Positions 1-6,122 of a stretch of DNA of 7,658 bases are shown in pieces (the stretch's first letter is position 1; every line of letters begins with the position of its first letter). The DNA comes from Bacteroidota bacterium (GTDB lineage Bacteria; Bacteroidota; Bacteroidia; Bacteroidales; Bacteroidaceae), in the NCBI GenBank assembly GCA_023458215.1, contig JAEXAJ010000201.1, positions 1 through 7,658 of the forward strand. Direction: 5' to 3'. Both the position numbers and the translations under genes were made by a program. The notes beneath the pieces were generated by a model. That model did no database searches. It saw only the letters and a program-made list of their open reading frames with translations, and was not told where the DNA came from.

Positions 1-95
1 GTAATGAGGTCTTCGCGACCGATTTCCTGCAAATACTTGTCAAGAGAAGCGCTCTCTCTGTTAGTGATACTTTTTGTAATTTTTAGTTGTCTCAT
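1..95 (-). CDS. rpoD: Primary sigma factor RpoD (sigma-70), N-terminal fragment
   Basis: Only the first 31 codons and two further bases are present; the gene runs off the left edge. The start is the ATG complementary to 93-95. The translation begins [15 protein letters not shown] and continues through [15 protein letters not shown], which I recognise as the N-terminus of the Bacteroidota primary sigma factor, including the start of sigma region 1.2 (DKYLQEIG). Bacteroidota housekeeping sigma factors are short and lack a long region 1.1, so region 1.2 begins almost immediately, as seen here. The protein directs RNA polymerase core to housekeeping promoters of the TAnnTTTG type, several of which appear in this window. 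A well-matched promoter lies 24 bases upstream and a terminator separates the gene from htrA, so it is probably transcribed on its own from this side. Confidence 0.93.
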   Translation of the reverse strand, partial: MRQLKITKSITNRESASLDKYLQEIGREDLI

Positions 96-118
96 TCTTA
101 TAAAACAGATTTGGGTTG

Positions 119-126
119 CAAAGTTA
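119..126 (-). promoter_or_regulatory. rpoD promoter, Bacteroides -7 element
   Basis: On the minus strand the bases read TAACTTTG, an exact match to the Bacteroides -7 consensus TAnnTTTG, followed by CAACCC. Transcription would begin near 112, giving a leader of about 16 nt before the rpoD start at 95. No clear TTTG -33 element lies 19-21 bases further upstream, which is common for this promoter class. The stretch from 127 to 196 is very A/T rich and holds no other feature I can support. Confidence 0.65.
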
Positions 127-196
127 CAATAAAATATTGTGTTACGTACGATTTATCTTAACTTTTTCACCTAATTTATATCTTATCCTTTATAAC

Positions 197-236
197 AAAA
201 AGGATGTCGACATGTATTATGACGACACCCTTTTTT
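197..236 (-). terminator. Intrinsic terminator downstream of htrA, possibly bidirectional
   Basis: On the minus strand a hairpin forms between GGGTGTCGTC (230-221) and GTCGACATCC (211-202): eight consecutive pairs including one G-T, then one mismatch and a closing C-G, with a 9-nt loop. It is followed by TTTTTGTT, the canonical U tract. It lies about 56 bp beyond the htrA stop codon, so it ends the htrA transcript before rpoD. On the plus strand the same stem is followed by TTTTTTCGTTTTTG, so it could also stop transcription coming the other way. It makes read-through between htrA and rpoD unlikely. Confidence 0.85.
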
Positions 237-285
237 CGTTTTTGTTTGCTTAAATTACAATCTTCTTACCTATTGATTCTATTTT

Positions 286-1821
286 TTATTCTTGAGTTAA
301 ATCTACAGCAAAACTTGCACGTTTACCTGAGGGGAACATACCGGTGATAAACAATACCTGGTCAGGAGATTTCACTGCGGATTTCATCACATTCTCCATA
401 TCCTCAACAGATTTCATCTGAACATTATTAGCTTTTAAGATGATGAATCCTTTTCGGATACCGGCATCAGCCATTTTACCACTAGAAACACCGGTTACTT
501 CGAGACCATAACCTAGATTCAGCTGTTTCTTCATTTCAGGAGACACGGGTTTGAAGGCTGCACCTAAGATTTCCATTCCGGCATCTTTTACCACTTTCGT
601 AGTTCCTTGTTCGTTCTTCAAAGTGAGTTCAAACTCTTGTTCCTTCTTGTTACGAATAACTTTTACCTTCACCTTATCACCCGGACGATGTTTAGCCAAA
701 GTTTCCTGCAAATCGGTGAACTTACTGATTTTCTTGCCGTCCAATGATACAATAACATCATTTTCTTTCAAAATACCGGCAGCAGATCCACCATCAACAA
801 CTTCTGCGACTACTACACCTTCTTTGACGCCGAGTTCTTCAGCTTTCTTTTTCAGTTCTTCCGCCCATCTTTCATCGGTTTGCAAGTCTGTATCGAGAGC
901 ACTACCTCTGATACCCAAAAGAGCACGTTGCACTGTACCGAATTGCTTCAAATCAGCCACCACTTTGGTCATCATGCTGGTGGGGATGGCAAATCCGTAA
1001 CCGGAATAAGCGCCTGTAGGTGAGTAAAGCATCGCATTGATACCTACCAGTTCACCTCTGGCATTAACGAGGGCACCACCACTATTACCTTGATTGATGG
1101 CAGCATCTGTCTGAATGAAGGATTGGATATTCGCTCCTTGTCCGTTAGATGCTTGTCCGCCGATAGAGCGTGCTTTTGCACTTACGATACCAGCCGTTAC
1201 GGTAGAGTTCAGATTGAACGGATTACCTACCGCCAATACCCACTCTCCTACTTTTAATGCTTCGGAATCACCAACCGGCAAAGTCGGGAAATCGTCACCT
1301 TCAATCTTAATCAAAGCCAAGTCAGTGCTGGGGTCGGTACCGATGATACGGCCTATCAACTCGCGGTTGTCGTTCAATTTAACGGTGATTTCATCTGCAC
1401 CTTCTACTACATGGTTGTTAGTGACTATATAACCATCTTTGGAGATGATAACACCGGAACCGAATCCTACACGAGGCTGAGTTTGCATCTGACGTTGCTG
1501 ACCACGACCGCCAAAGAAGAATTCAAAGATATCTTCCGGCATTCCACCACCTTGTACAGTTTGAGTCTTAGCCAATTGCTTTGCACGTATATGTACTACA
1601 GCGTGAACTGAGTTTTCTGCAGCTTGAGTCAAATCCACCGGCTGTGCATCTACTGCATTGTAAGCTGCCAGCTTCAGATTGCTAGGATTCTGTTCGAACA
1701 ATTCGCTGAATGCGGCAGGTCTTTCCTTCTTCAGCATCTTATAAGTGGTGATACCAGCCACTCCCGAGCTCAGGAGCACGATTGCCGCAACTCCAAGGAT
1801 GTTTTTTGTTGTCTGTTTCAT
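286..1821 (-). CDS. htrA: Do-family (HtrA/DegP/DegQ) periplasmic serine protease with two PDZ domains
   Basis: This 511-residue protein is a trypsin-fold protease and chaperone that degrades or refolds damaged envelope proteins in the periplasm. A hydrophobic segment at residues 8-27 after a short basic N-terminus serves as signal peptide or membrane anchor. The protease domain covers about residues 65-295. The catalytic triad is visible as His137 (TNNHVVEG), Asp167 (STDLALIKI) and Ser247 (QGNSGGAL). A glycine- and glutamine-rich loop with a run of phenylalanines (about 90-115) sits where the regulatory LA loop of DegP-type enzymes is. PDZ1 covers about 300-400 and PDZ2 about 412-508. PDZ1 carries an extra charged helical stretch (about 311-335) before its binding strand. 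Length and order match the family. The gene stands alone, with 346 bp non-coding DNA upstream and a terminator downstream. The upstream region has no obvious housekeeping -7 element but several TTAAC-type repeats, consistent with stress control. The exact class (DegP or DegQ-like) cannot be told from sequence. Confidence 0.95.
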   Translation of the reverse strand: MKQTTKNILGVAAIVLLSSGVAGITTYKMLKKERPAAFSELFEQNPSNLKLAAYNAVDAQPVDLTQAAENSVHAVVHIRAKQLAKTQTVQGGGMPEDIFEFFFGGRGQQRQMQTQPRVGFGSGVIISKDGYIVTNNHVVEGADEITVKLNDNRELIGRIIGTDPSTDLALIKIEGDDFPTLPVGDSEALKVGEWVLAVGNPFNLNSTVTAGIVSAKARSIGGQASNGQGANIQSFIQTDAAINQGNSGGALVNARGELVGINAMLYSPTGAYSGYGFAIPTSMMTKVVADLKQFGTVQRALLGIRGSALDTDLQTDERWAEELKKKAEELGVKEGVVVAEVVDGGSAAGILKENDVIVSLDGKKISKFTDLQETLAKHRPGDKVKVKVIRNKKEQEFELTLKNEQGTTKVVKDAGMEILGAAFKPVSPEMKKQLNLGYGLEVTGVSSGKMADAGIRKGFIILKANNVQMKSVEDMENVMKSAVKSPDQVLFITGMFPSGKRASFAVDLTQE

Positions 1822-1876
1822 ACTAATTTTATTCGATCTTTAATTGTTAATATTCAAATCTCATTTAACCTTTCGA

Positions 1877-1889
1877 CGTTAAAATAACG
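1877..1889. promoter_or_regulatory. Palindrome CGTTA-N3-TAACG upstream of htrA
   Basis: The sequence CGTTAAAATAACG is a perfect 5-bp inverted repeat with a 3-base centre, 56-68 bp upstream of the htrA start codon. The size suits a dimeric regulator binding close to the htrA promoter. The half-site TAACGAC recurs at 1969-1975. The assignment as an operator is inference; no known Bacteroides regulator is recognised from it. Confidence 0.35.
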
Positions 1890-1933
1890 ACAAAAAACGT
1901 TCACTTATTCCCCTTGTCACTCTTTTTTGTCCA

Positions 1934-2022
1934 CTTTTAACAGTGACTATTTAGGGCTTAACAGCGGTTAACGACGGAGACTGACAATTTAGCATTTATG
2001 CACGATTACTGACTGTTAAAAG
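1934..2022. repeat. Separated 11-bp inverted repeat CTTTTAACAGT / ACTGTTAAAAG
   Basis: The arm CTTTTAACAGT at 1934-1944 is perfectly complementary to ACTGTTAAAAG at 2012-2022, with 67 bases between. The core TTAACAG occurs a third time at 1958-1964 (GCTTAACAGCGG). A 9-bp direct repeat AGACTGACA lies at 1978-1986 and 2021-2029. Together they give the htrA upstream region a cluster of related sites, compatible with cooperative binding by a regulator or with remnants of a small repeat element. Confidence 0.5.
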
Positions 2023-2043
2023 ACTGACATATAGGAGCTAAAA

Positions 2044-2148
2044 AAGCACATCATCTGTTTGGGGTAAACGGATGATGCGTTTAAATCAAACAGATGATGC
2101 ATTTGGGCATAACAGATGATGTGTTTGAACTAAACACATCATCTGTTT
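2044..2148. repeat. Five-copy array of a 17-bp repeat, consensus AAACAGATGATGYGTTT
   Basis: Five copies of a unit close to AAACAGATGATG(T/C)(G/A)TTT lie within 105 bp. Copies 2, 3 and 4 are direct, at 2066, 2088 and 2110, with an exact 22-bp period. Copy 1 (2060 to 2044) and copy 5 (2148 to 2132) are inverted. The unit itself starts AAAC and ends GTTT, so it is weakly palindromic. Copies 1 and 2 can pair over 12 bp (one G-T pair) and copies 4 and 5 pair perfectly over 16 bp. The array begins 20 bp past the stop codon of the transglutaminase-like gene. It is not a CRISPR: units are too short, orientations alternate, and the 5-bp spacers are not unique inserts. It may be an intergenic palindromic repeat family, a regulator site array or a 3'-end stabilising structure. 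Confidence 0.85.
2111..2147. terminator. Perfect 16-bp hairpin at the 3' end of the operon, putative terminator or RNA-stabilising stem
   Basis: AACAGATGATGTGTTT (2111-2126) pairs perfectly with AAACACATCATCTGTT (2132-2147) around a 5-base loop. It is formed by repeat copies 4 and 5 of the array and lies 20 bp beyond the stop codon of the transglutaminase-like gene. Neither strand has a T tract after the stem, so it is not a textbook intrinsic terminator. It could still halt polymerase or protect the 3' end of the operon mRNA. Confidence 0.45.
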
Positions 2149-2167
2149 CGAAAGGGCTTATAATACC

Positions 2168-3502
2168 TTAGTAATTCAGATAATTAATATCCATGTGATA
2201 GTCCCATTGCGGAAAGTAGAGATTGCCTCCCTCCCATTCTACTTCGCCACGCTGAAAATCGACTGTCTCACTGCGCGGGTATTTCTTTTCGGGGACTAAT
2301 GGCATGCCGAAATCTGTATTTACGATCATGCGCCAAGAATCAATGCCACCCAAGAAGAAGTTCTCTTCATCGGCATTACGGGCAAAAGTGGGTATACCGA
2401 ATGATTGATCGGCCGGAACCCAACCTACACCTTCAAAGTAAACTTCCGCCCAGTCGTGCAAGTTCCATGCGTGCGGATGCATCATAAAACCGCTTTGAAA
2501 ATGCGCCGGAATACCGCTGATACGGCAGAGGGTAATAAAGAGCAGGCTTACCTGACCGCAATCCCCATGACGATTATCGAGCACATACTCCGGAATGTTT
2601 TCTATCGTAGAGTACTCGCGCGCAGACGCCCACGGGAAGTTATCGTTTACCCAACGGAATATGCGTTTGGCTTTCAGATAAGGATTAGTTTCACCGGCTG
2701 TCAATTTGGCAGCAAGCTCACGCAGGCGAGGTGAAAAGATAATATGCTTTTCACGTTCGGCAGTATATTCTTTATATAAAGCGGAAGTTGTATCGTAGGG
2801 CAGAATGTCTTCCGCTTTCAGATTGAACCATTCACCGTTAGAGGTATATTCAAATGTTTCGGAAAATACGGTCGGTTCACCTTGCACAGCACGTTTCTCC
2901 ATATAGAGTGTACTGTGGCGGCTATCTTGAGGAGAGAAAGTATACTCCGACTCGCTGGCAGAGATAAACTTAACACCTTGTTGGCGTGCTTGGTCAGTGC
3001 GAGGAAACGGTAACCAACAACGGATTAATTTTCCGGCAGGTACGGCATTAGTATCTACCGTCAAGGTATAAGTAACGCGCATACGTTTGGGGGCAACAAT
3101 GGATTTTCCTTCTTTTTTGACCGCAGCAATAATTTCGGGCAGGTTTTCCATATTCACTTTTTCGCTACCTCCTAAAATAGTTCCTTCTTTTGCCACTTTT
3201 ATATCATAACAGGCAGAATCTACTCGGAACAAGTTAGGGCCGGCATTGCGGAAATATCTTTTTCCACCATCCAGCGTCATGCACTCCAAAGCTTTGGAAG
3301 CTTCCCATTGGCGCATTTGTTCGTCCGTAACATCAGGAATATACTTGCGGATGTAATCCTTCACTTGGGCTTCTGACATACAAAAATCAGTAAGCAGCCG
3401 TTGGTGCAAGTCTTCCTCCCAACTATACAACTTGCTTCCCGGCTTCGTATTACAAGCGGAAGCTAACAGAAGCAAGGCAATGACATACATTAAGTTCTTC
3501 AT
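2168..3502 (-). CDS. Transglutaminase-like cysteine enzyme, exported lipoprotein
   Basis: The 444-residue product starts with a lipoprotein signal peptide. The lipobox LASAC puts the lipidated cysteine at residue 17, followed by NTKPG, so it is anchored to a membrane and acts outside the cytoplasm. A long N-terminal region (about 30-250) has no motif I can name. The transglutaminase core (about 275-375) has the expected triad order: Cys315 in RHGDCGQVS, His349 in HDWAEVYF and Asp365 in GWVPADQS. Bacterial members of this fold are usually cysteine peptidases or amidases rather than cross-linking enzymes. It is the last gene of the operon, 13 bp after the dipeptide epimerase, and so probably acts on a peptidoglycan-derived peptide. 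One reading is that it cleaves or trims a muropeptide before or after the NlpC/P60 step. The substrate cannot be read from the sequence. The start is supported by the signal peptide and tight spacing. Confidence 0.88.
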   Translation of the reverse strand: MKNLMYVIALLLLASACNTKPGSKLYSWEEDLHQRLLTDFCMSEAQVKDYIRKYIPDVTDEQMRQWEASKALECMTLDGGKRYFRNAGPNLFRVDSACYDIKVAKEGTILGGSEKVNMENLPEIIAAVKKEGKSIVAPKRMRVTYTLTVDTNAVPAGKLIRCWLPFPRTDQARQQGVKFISASESEYTFSPQDSRHSTLYMEKRAVQGEPTVFSETFEYTSNGEWFNLKAEDILPYDTTSALYKEYTAEREKHIIFSPRLRELAAKLTAGETNPYLKAKRIFRWVNDNFPWASAREYSTIENIPEYVLDNRHGDCGQVSLLFITLCRISGIPAHFQSGFMMHPHAWNLHDWAEVYFEGVGWVPADQSFGIPTFARNADEENFFLGGIDSWRMIVNTDFGMPLVPEKKYPRSETVDFQRGEVEWEGGNLYFPQWDYHMDINYLNY

Positions 3503-3515
3503 AATAGTAGATGGG

Positions 3516-4685
3516 TTACAGTTTTACTACTCCAATACCGGGTAAATCTGGTAACGTTATCTTGCCTTTTACAACTTCCATTCCTTTGAAACGGTCGTTA
3601 GCAATCAACAAATTACCATCCAAATCGGCAAAGTCAACAGCCGGAGAGAATTGGGCAGCGGCCGAACAAGCACAAGAAGTTTCAGTCATACAGCCTACCA
3701 TGGCACGCATGCCCAAAGCATGTGCAAGGTTCACCATTTTCCAGCCCTCACGCATACCGGTACATTTCATTAGCTTGATGTTGATGCCCGTAAATGCACC
3801 TTTCAATGCAGCTACATCTTTCAGGCGTTGCACTGATTCGTCGGCAAATATTGGCAACGGGCTTTGTTGGGTTACCCATGCGATATCATCCAATTGTTCT
3901 TTGGGCATGGGTTGTTCTATCATTACAATGCCCTTTTCTTTCAACCAGTGAATCATATCGAGGGCGTACTTACGATCCGTCCATCCTTGATTGGCATCTA
4001 CAGCAATCGGAAGATCAGTCACAGAACGTATGGTTTCAATCATCTCCTTATCGTTTTCACGACCCAGTTTCACTTTAAGAATATTGAATTTCCCGATGCA
4101 TTCTCTCGTCTTTTCGCGTACAACGTCGGGGGTATCTATGCCAATAGTGAAGGTAGTGGAAGGAGTTTTTTCTTTATCCAAGCCCCATATTTTGTACCAT
4201 GGAGCTTGCAGCATTTTACCTACAAGATCGTGAAGCGCTATATCTACCGCTGTTTTGGCAGCAGCGTCTCCGGGTGAAAGACTATCGACATAGGCTAAGA
4301 TATCTTCCAGTTGATAAGGATCGGAAAACTGACCGATAGTATCTTGCACTTTCTTCAAGAAAGCCAGCACACTATCCATCGTTCCTAACTCATGCTGCAA
4401 ATAAGGAGGCATGGATGCTTCTCCATAACCTGTAATACCGTCATATTCTATTTCAACCTGCACATCCGGAGTAGTAGTACGTGAGTATGTAGCCACTGTA
4501 AATACATGGCGTAGTTTCAGTTCATAAGGGAAAAAGTTCAGTTTCATCTTCGGAGTTACTCCGCTCTTGTTAATGTTGAACAAGGAGGGACTATTGTTTT
4601 CTCCTGCAAATACACTGGTAATAGCCACGCCTGAGCCAAGTGCGGCAAAAGCAGCGGTTTTCAGAAAATCTCTTCGATTTTGCAT
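3516..4685 (-). CDS. Dipeptide epimerase of the enolase superfamily (L-Ala-D/L-Glu type)
   Basis: The 389-residue protein belongs to the muconate-lactonizing subgroup of the enolase superfamily. Members of the dipeptide epimerase family invert the C-terminal residue of L-Ala-D-Glu from murein turnover. The visible active site is complete: Lys204 and Lys206 in ILKVKLG, metal ligands Asp230 (VDANQG), Glu257 (IEQP) and Asp282 (ADES), Lys304 on the opposite face (INIKLMK), and Asp354-x-Asp356 (DLDG), which in this family holds the dipeptide amino group. Residues 1-28 form a twin-arginine leader (NRRDFLK then a hydrophobic stretch ending SVFAG), implying Tat export. From memory, a B. thetaiotaomicron dipeptide epimerase of this family has been crystallised. 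An internal Met47 just before the catalytic domain could give a leaderless form. The gene lies 45 bp after the NlpC/P60 gene and 13 bp before the transglutaminase-like gene. Exact dipeptide preference is inferred from context. Confidence 0.92.
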   Translation of the reverse strand: MQNRRDFLKTAAFAALGSGVAITSVFAGENNSPSLFNINKSGVTPKMKLNFFPYELKLRHVFTVATYSRTTTPDVQVEIEYDGITGYGEASMPPYLQHELGTMDSVLAFLKKVQDTIGQFSDPYQLEDILAYVDSLSPGDAAAKTAVDIALHDLVGKMLQAPWYKIWGLDKEKTPSTTFTIGIDTPDVVREKTRECIGKFNILKVKLGRENDKEMIETIRSVTDLPIAVDANQGWTDRKYALDMIHWLKEKGIVMIEQPMPKEQLDDIAWVTQQSPLPIFADESVQRLKDVAALKGAFTGINIKLMKCTGMREGWKMVNLAHALGMRAMVGCMTETSCACSAAAQFSPAVDFADLDGNLLIANDRFKGMEVVKGKITLPDLPGIGVVKL

Positions 4686-4696
4686 GTGGGATGACG

Positions 4697-4724
4697 ATTT
4701 ATGATTTATAATTTATGATTTATG
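4697..4724. repeat. Heptanucleotide tandem repeat, 4 x ATTTATR, in the epimerase leader
   Basis: Four back-to-back copies of a 7-bp unit fill 28 bp: three are ATTTATG and the second is ATTTATA. The tract lies entirely in the 45-bp gap between the stop codon of the NlpC/P60 gene and the start codon of the epimerase. It takes the place where a ribosome-binding region would be, and no Shine-Dalgarno sequence is visible. Bacteroides genes often rely on A/T-rich unstructured leaders, so the tract may serve translation. Copy number may vary between strains through slippage. Confidence 0.85.
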
Positions 4725-4730
4725 CCAAGA

Positions 4731-5936
4731 CTACCATTGATAATATGGATTGGTAGCTGTTGTATTGAGTGGTGCTTCTTTATTTATATAGGGCAACACA
4801 CGGGTTGCAAATAAAAGACGTCCGAGATTGTATTCATCAAACAACTCATCTGTTGGGTCAAAACTGCTGATATGCACATCACCTTGCGAATGAATAAAAC
4901 GTTTATTACCGATATACATTCCTACATGTACTACACGCTCCTTACGTTCAGGCGTTGCTTTACGTCCAAAGAAGATCAAGTCACCGGGTTGCAGATTACT
5001 GAAATCCGGCGCAATATCTATATGTTCGCCTACATAAGCTTGCTGAGAGGCATCACGGGGAATAATGATGTCATGTATAAAAAGAATAGTACGCATGAAT
5101 CCACTACAATCTACTCCCTTAGAAGAAGTACCTGCCCAAAGATAAGGTATTCCCATCAATGTATGAGCGGTACGGATAATGCCGGCAGCATCTTGCTTCA
5201 AACCTGCGCGCCATTTCTTTTCGGGCATAGAGATGGATTTGGAAATATACCCCTGTCTACCATCGGGATAAGTTACTTTATAGTAAGCACCCTTTGTTCC
5301 CTCCCACTTCAAACGATTACCCGCAACAACGTCCGAGATGGTTTGCGAATTTTGATCCGGTTGGGAATAAACAAATCCGTAGTGTGAAGTCACCACTATT
5401 TTTTCTGCATCATTCCAAGCAGTCAGCTCCGCTTTAGTAACCGGATGAATGCCTACCGAATGAACCCATGCTATGTAGTTGTCCGGGGTCTGAACACGAT
5501 ACCAGCCGTCGCGTTGCAGCACTCTTATAGGCATCCCCATCAATCCTTGCGTCATCATTTCCGAAGAAAAATCAGGGTCTACACGCAAATTAGCTACCGA
5601 CACATTTATAATACCATAGGTTTTACCGTCCAACCCTTCTTCATCAGGCAAGAGTTGCAGGCAATCCATCACTTTGTAGTTTGCCTTTGCCAATCCTTGC
5701 AGTAATGCCGCTTTTGCTTCTGCCGAAGTAGTTACACCACGTAACATCACGTTTTTACCAGCAAAAGAGTAATCAACATCGAGCAGAGCCACACGCTTGT
5801 CCGGAGCATACACACGTTTCAAACTGTCAGAGAGTTGTGCCACTTCTGCAGGTATAGTACGGTCTCCTACTTCCGAAGCGAACGAAAAAAGAGGAATAAA
5901 GAGAAATAAAGCCAAAAAGGAAGATAACGTTTTCAT
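4731..5936 (-). CDS. SH3b-NlpC/P60 endopeptidase, gamma-D-glutamyl-L-diamino acid type (YkfC-like)
   Basis: The 401-residue protein has a signal peptide (residues 1-20, ending FSFA). An N-terminal domain follows (about 25-100), then two bacterial SH3 domains (about 108-165 and 180-238) and a C-terminal NlpC/P60 domain (about 250-385). The catalytic residues are Cys277 (GVDCSGF), His337 (VVHVGMYIG) and His349 (RFIHSQG). Asp295 in PRDASQQ lies 18 residues after the cysteine, as does the aspartate that, as I recall, binds the free amino group of the substrate in Bacillus YkfC. Such enzymes (also called dipeptidyl-peptidase VI) cut the gamma-D-Glu-diaminopimelate bond of muropeptides with a free N-terminal L-Ala, releasing L-Ala-D-Glu. 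That is the substrate of the epimerase encoded next. It is first in the operon, behind a good -7 element. Overall architecture equals the family; the N-terminal domain is less certain. Confidence 0.93.
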   Translation of the reverse strand: MKTLSSFLALFLFIPLFSFASEVGDRTIPAEVAQLSDSLKRVYAPDKRVALLDVDYSFAGKNVMLRGVTTSAEAKAALLQGLAKANYKVMDCLQLLPDEEGLDGKTYGIINVSVANLRVDPDFSSEMMTQGLMGMPIRVLQRDGWYRVQTPDNYIAWVHSVGIHPVTKAELTAWNDAEKIVVTSHYGFVYSQPDQNSQTISDVVAGNRLKWEGTKGAYYKVTYPDGRQGYISKSISMPEKKWRAGLKQDAAGIIRTAHTLMGIPYLWAGTSSKGVDCSGFMRTILFIHDIIIPRDASQQAYVGEHIDIAPDFSNLQPGDLIFFGRKATPERKERVVHVGMYIGNKRFIHSQGDVHISSFDPTDELFDEYNLGRLLFATRVLPYINKEAPLNTTATNPYYQW

Positions 5937-5969
5937 GGGCTACATTTATTTGGGGGTTGTTAGTGTTAG

Positions 5970-5977
5970 CAAAACTA
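5970..5977 (-). promoter_or_regulatory. Promoter of the muropeptide operon, -7 element
   Basis: On the minus strand the bases read TAGTTTTG, an exact fit to TAnnTTTG. Transcription would start near 5963, giving a leader of about 27 nt before the NlpC/P60 start codon at 5936. There is no convincing TTTG at -33. The leader is rich in CTAACA and CCCC and has no Shine-Dalgarno sequence. All three operon genes are probably driven from here, since the gaps between them are only 45 and 13 bp. Confidence 0.6.
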
Positions 5978-6042
5978 CAAAATATTTCCGAAAGAGATAC
6001 ATATTTTCAGATTTATTAAGCATAAAGAATGGAAGGCAATGT

Positions 6043-6080
6043 CTAAAGATAGATCTCGACTATACAAAAACTAAAGATAG
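6043..6080. repeat. 10-bp direct repeat CTAAAGATAG in the divergent promoter region
   Basis: CTAAAGATAG occurs at 6043-6052 and again at 6071-6080, starts 28 bp apart, between the operon and the tlpA-like gene. On the minus strand each copy reads CTATCTTTAG, one insertion away from a Bacteroides -7 element, so these could be weak upstream promoters for the operon or paired regulator sites. There is no further support for either reading. Confidence 0.4.
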
Positions 6081-6122
6081 TTATTTTTCGATTCCATATT
6101 TCATTTCTTATGATAAAATGTG

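Larger units (their letters stand above)
1822..2167. other. 346-bp non-coding region upstream of htrA and downstream of the muropeptide operon
   Basis: No credible gene is present; the longest open frames are short and are overlaps from htrA. The half nearest htrA (1822-2030) is rich in TTAAC/GTTAA motifs arranged as inverted repeats and must hold the htrA promoter. I see no TAnnTTTG element there, so the promoter may use an alternative sigma factor or a degenerate -7. The half nearest the operon (2044-2148) is filled by a five-copy repeat array described separately. Confidence 0.7.

Noticed and set aside
1822..1860. Housekeeping promoter GAGATTTG close to the htrA start
   Set aside because: It misses the first base of TAnnTTTG and has no -33 partner; too weak to annotate.
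551..1887. Plus-strand open frames across the htrA region (551-1000, 1115-1432, 1411-1611, 1624-1887)
   Set aside because: They lie antisense to a complete, motif-supported protease gene, have low-complexity or composition-driven sequences, and show no domain or promoter.
2071..2118. Tiny reading frame starting at the ATGATG within the repeat array
   Set aside because: It would encode about 15 residues dictated by the repeat sequence, with no leader or conserved features.
2044..2148. CRISPR array
   Set aside because: Units are 17 bp, orientation alternates, there are no uniform unique spacers of 30-40 bp, and no cas genes are present.
2299..4277. Plus-strand open frames opposite the transglutaminase-like and epimerase genes
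   Set aside because: They are shadows of genes with full catalytic motifs on the minus strand; their translations resemble nothing and several overlap each other.
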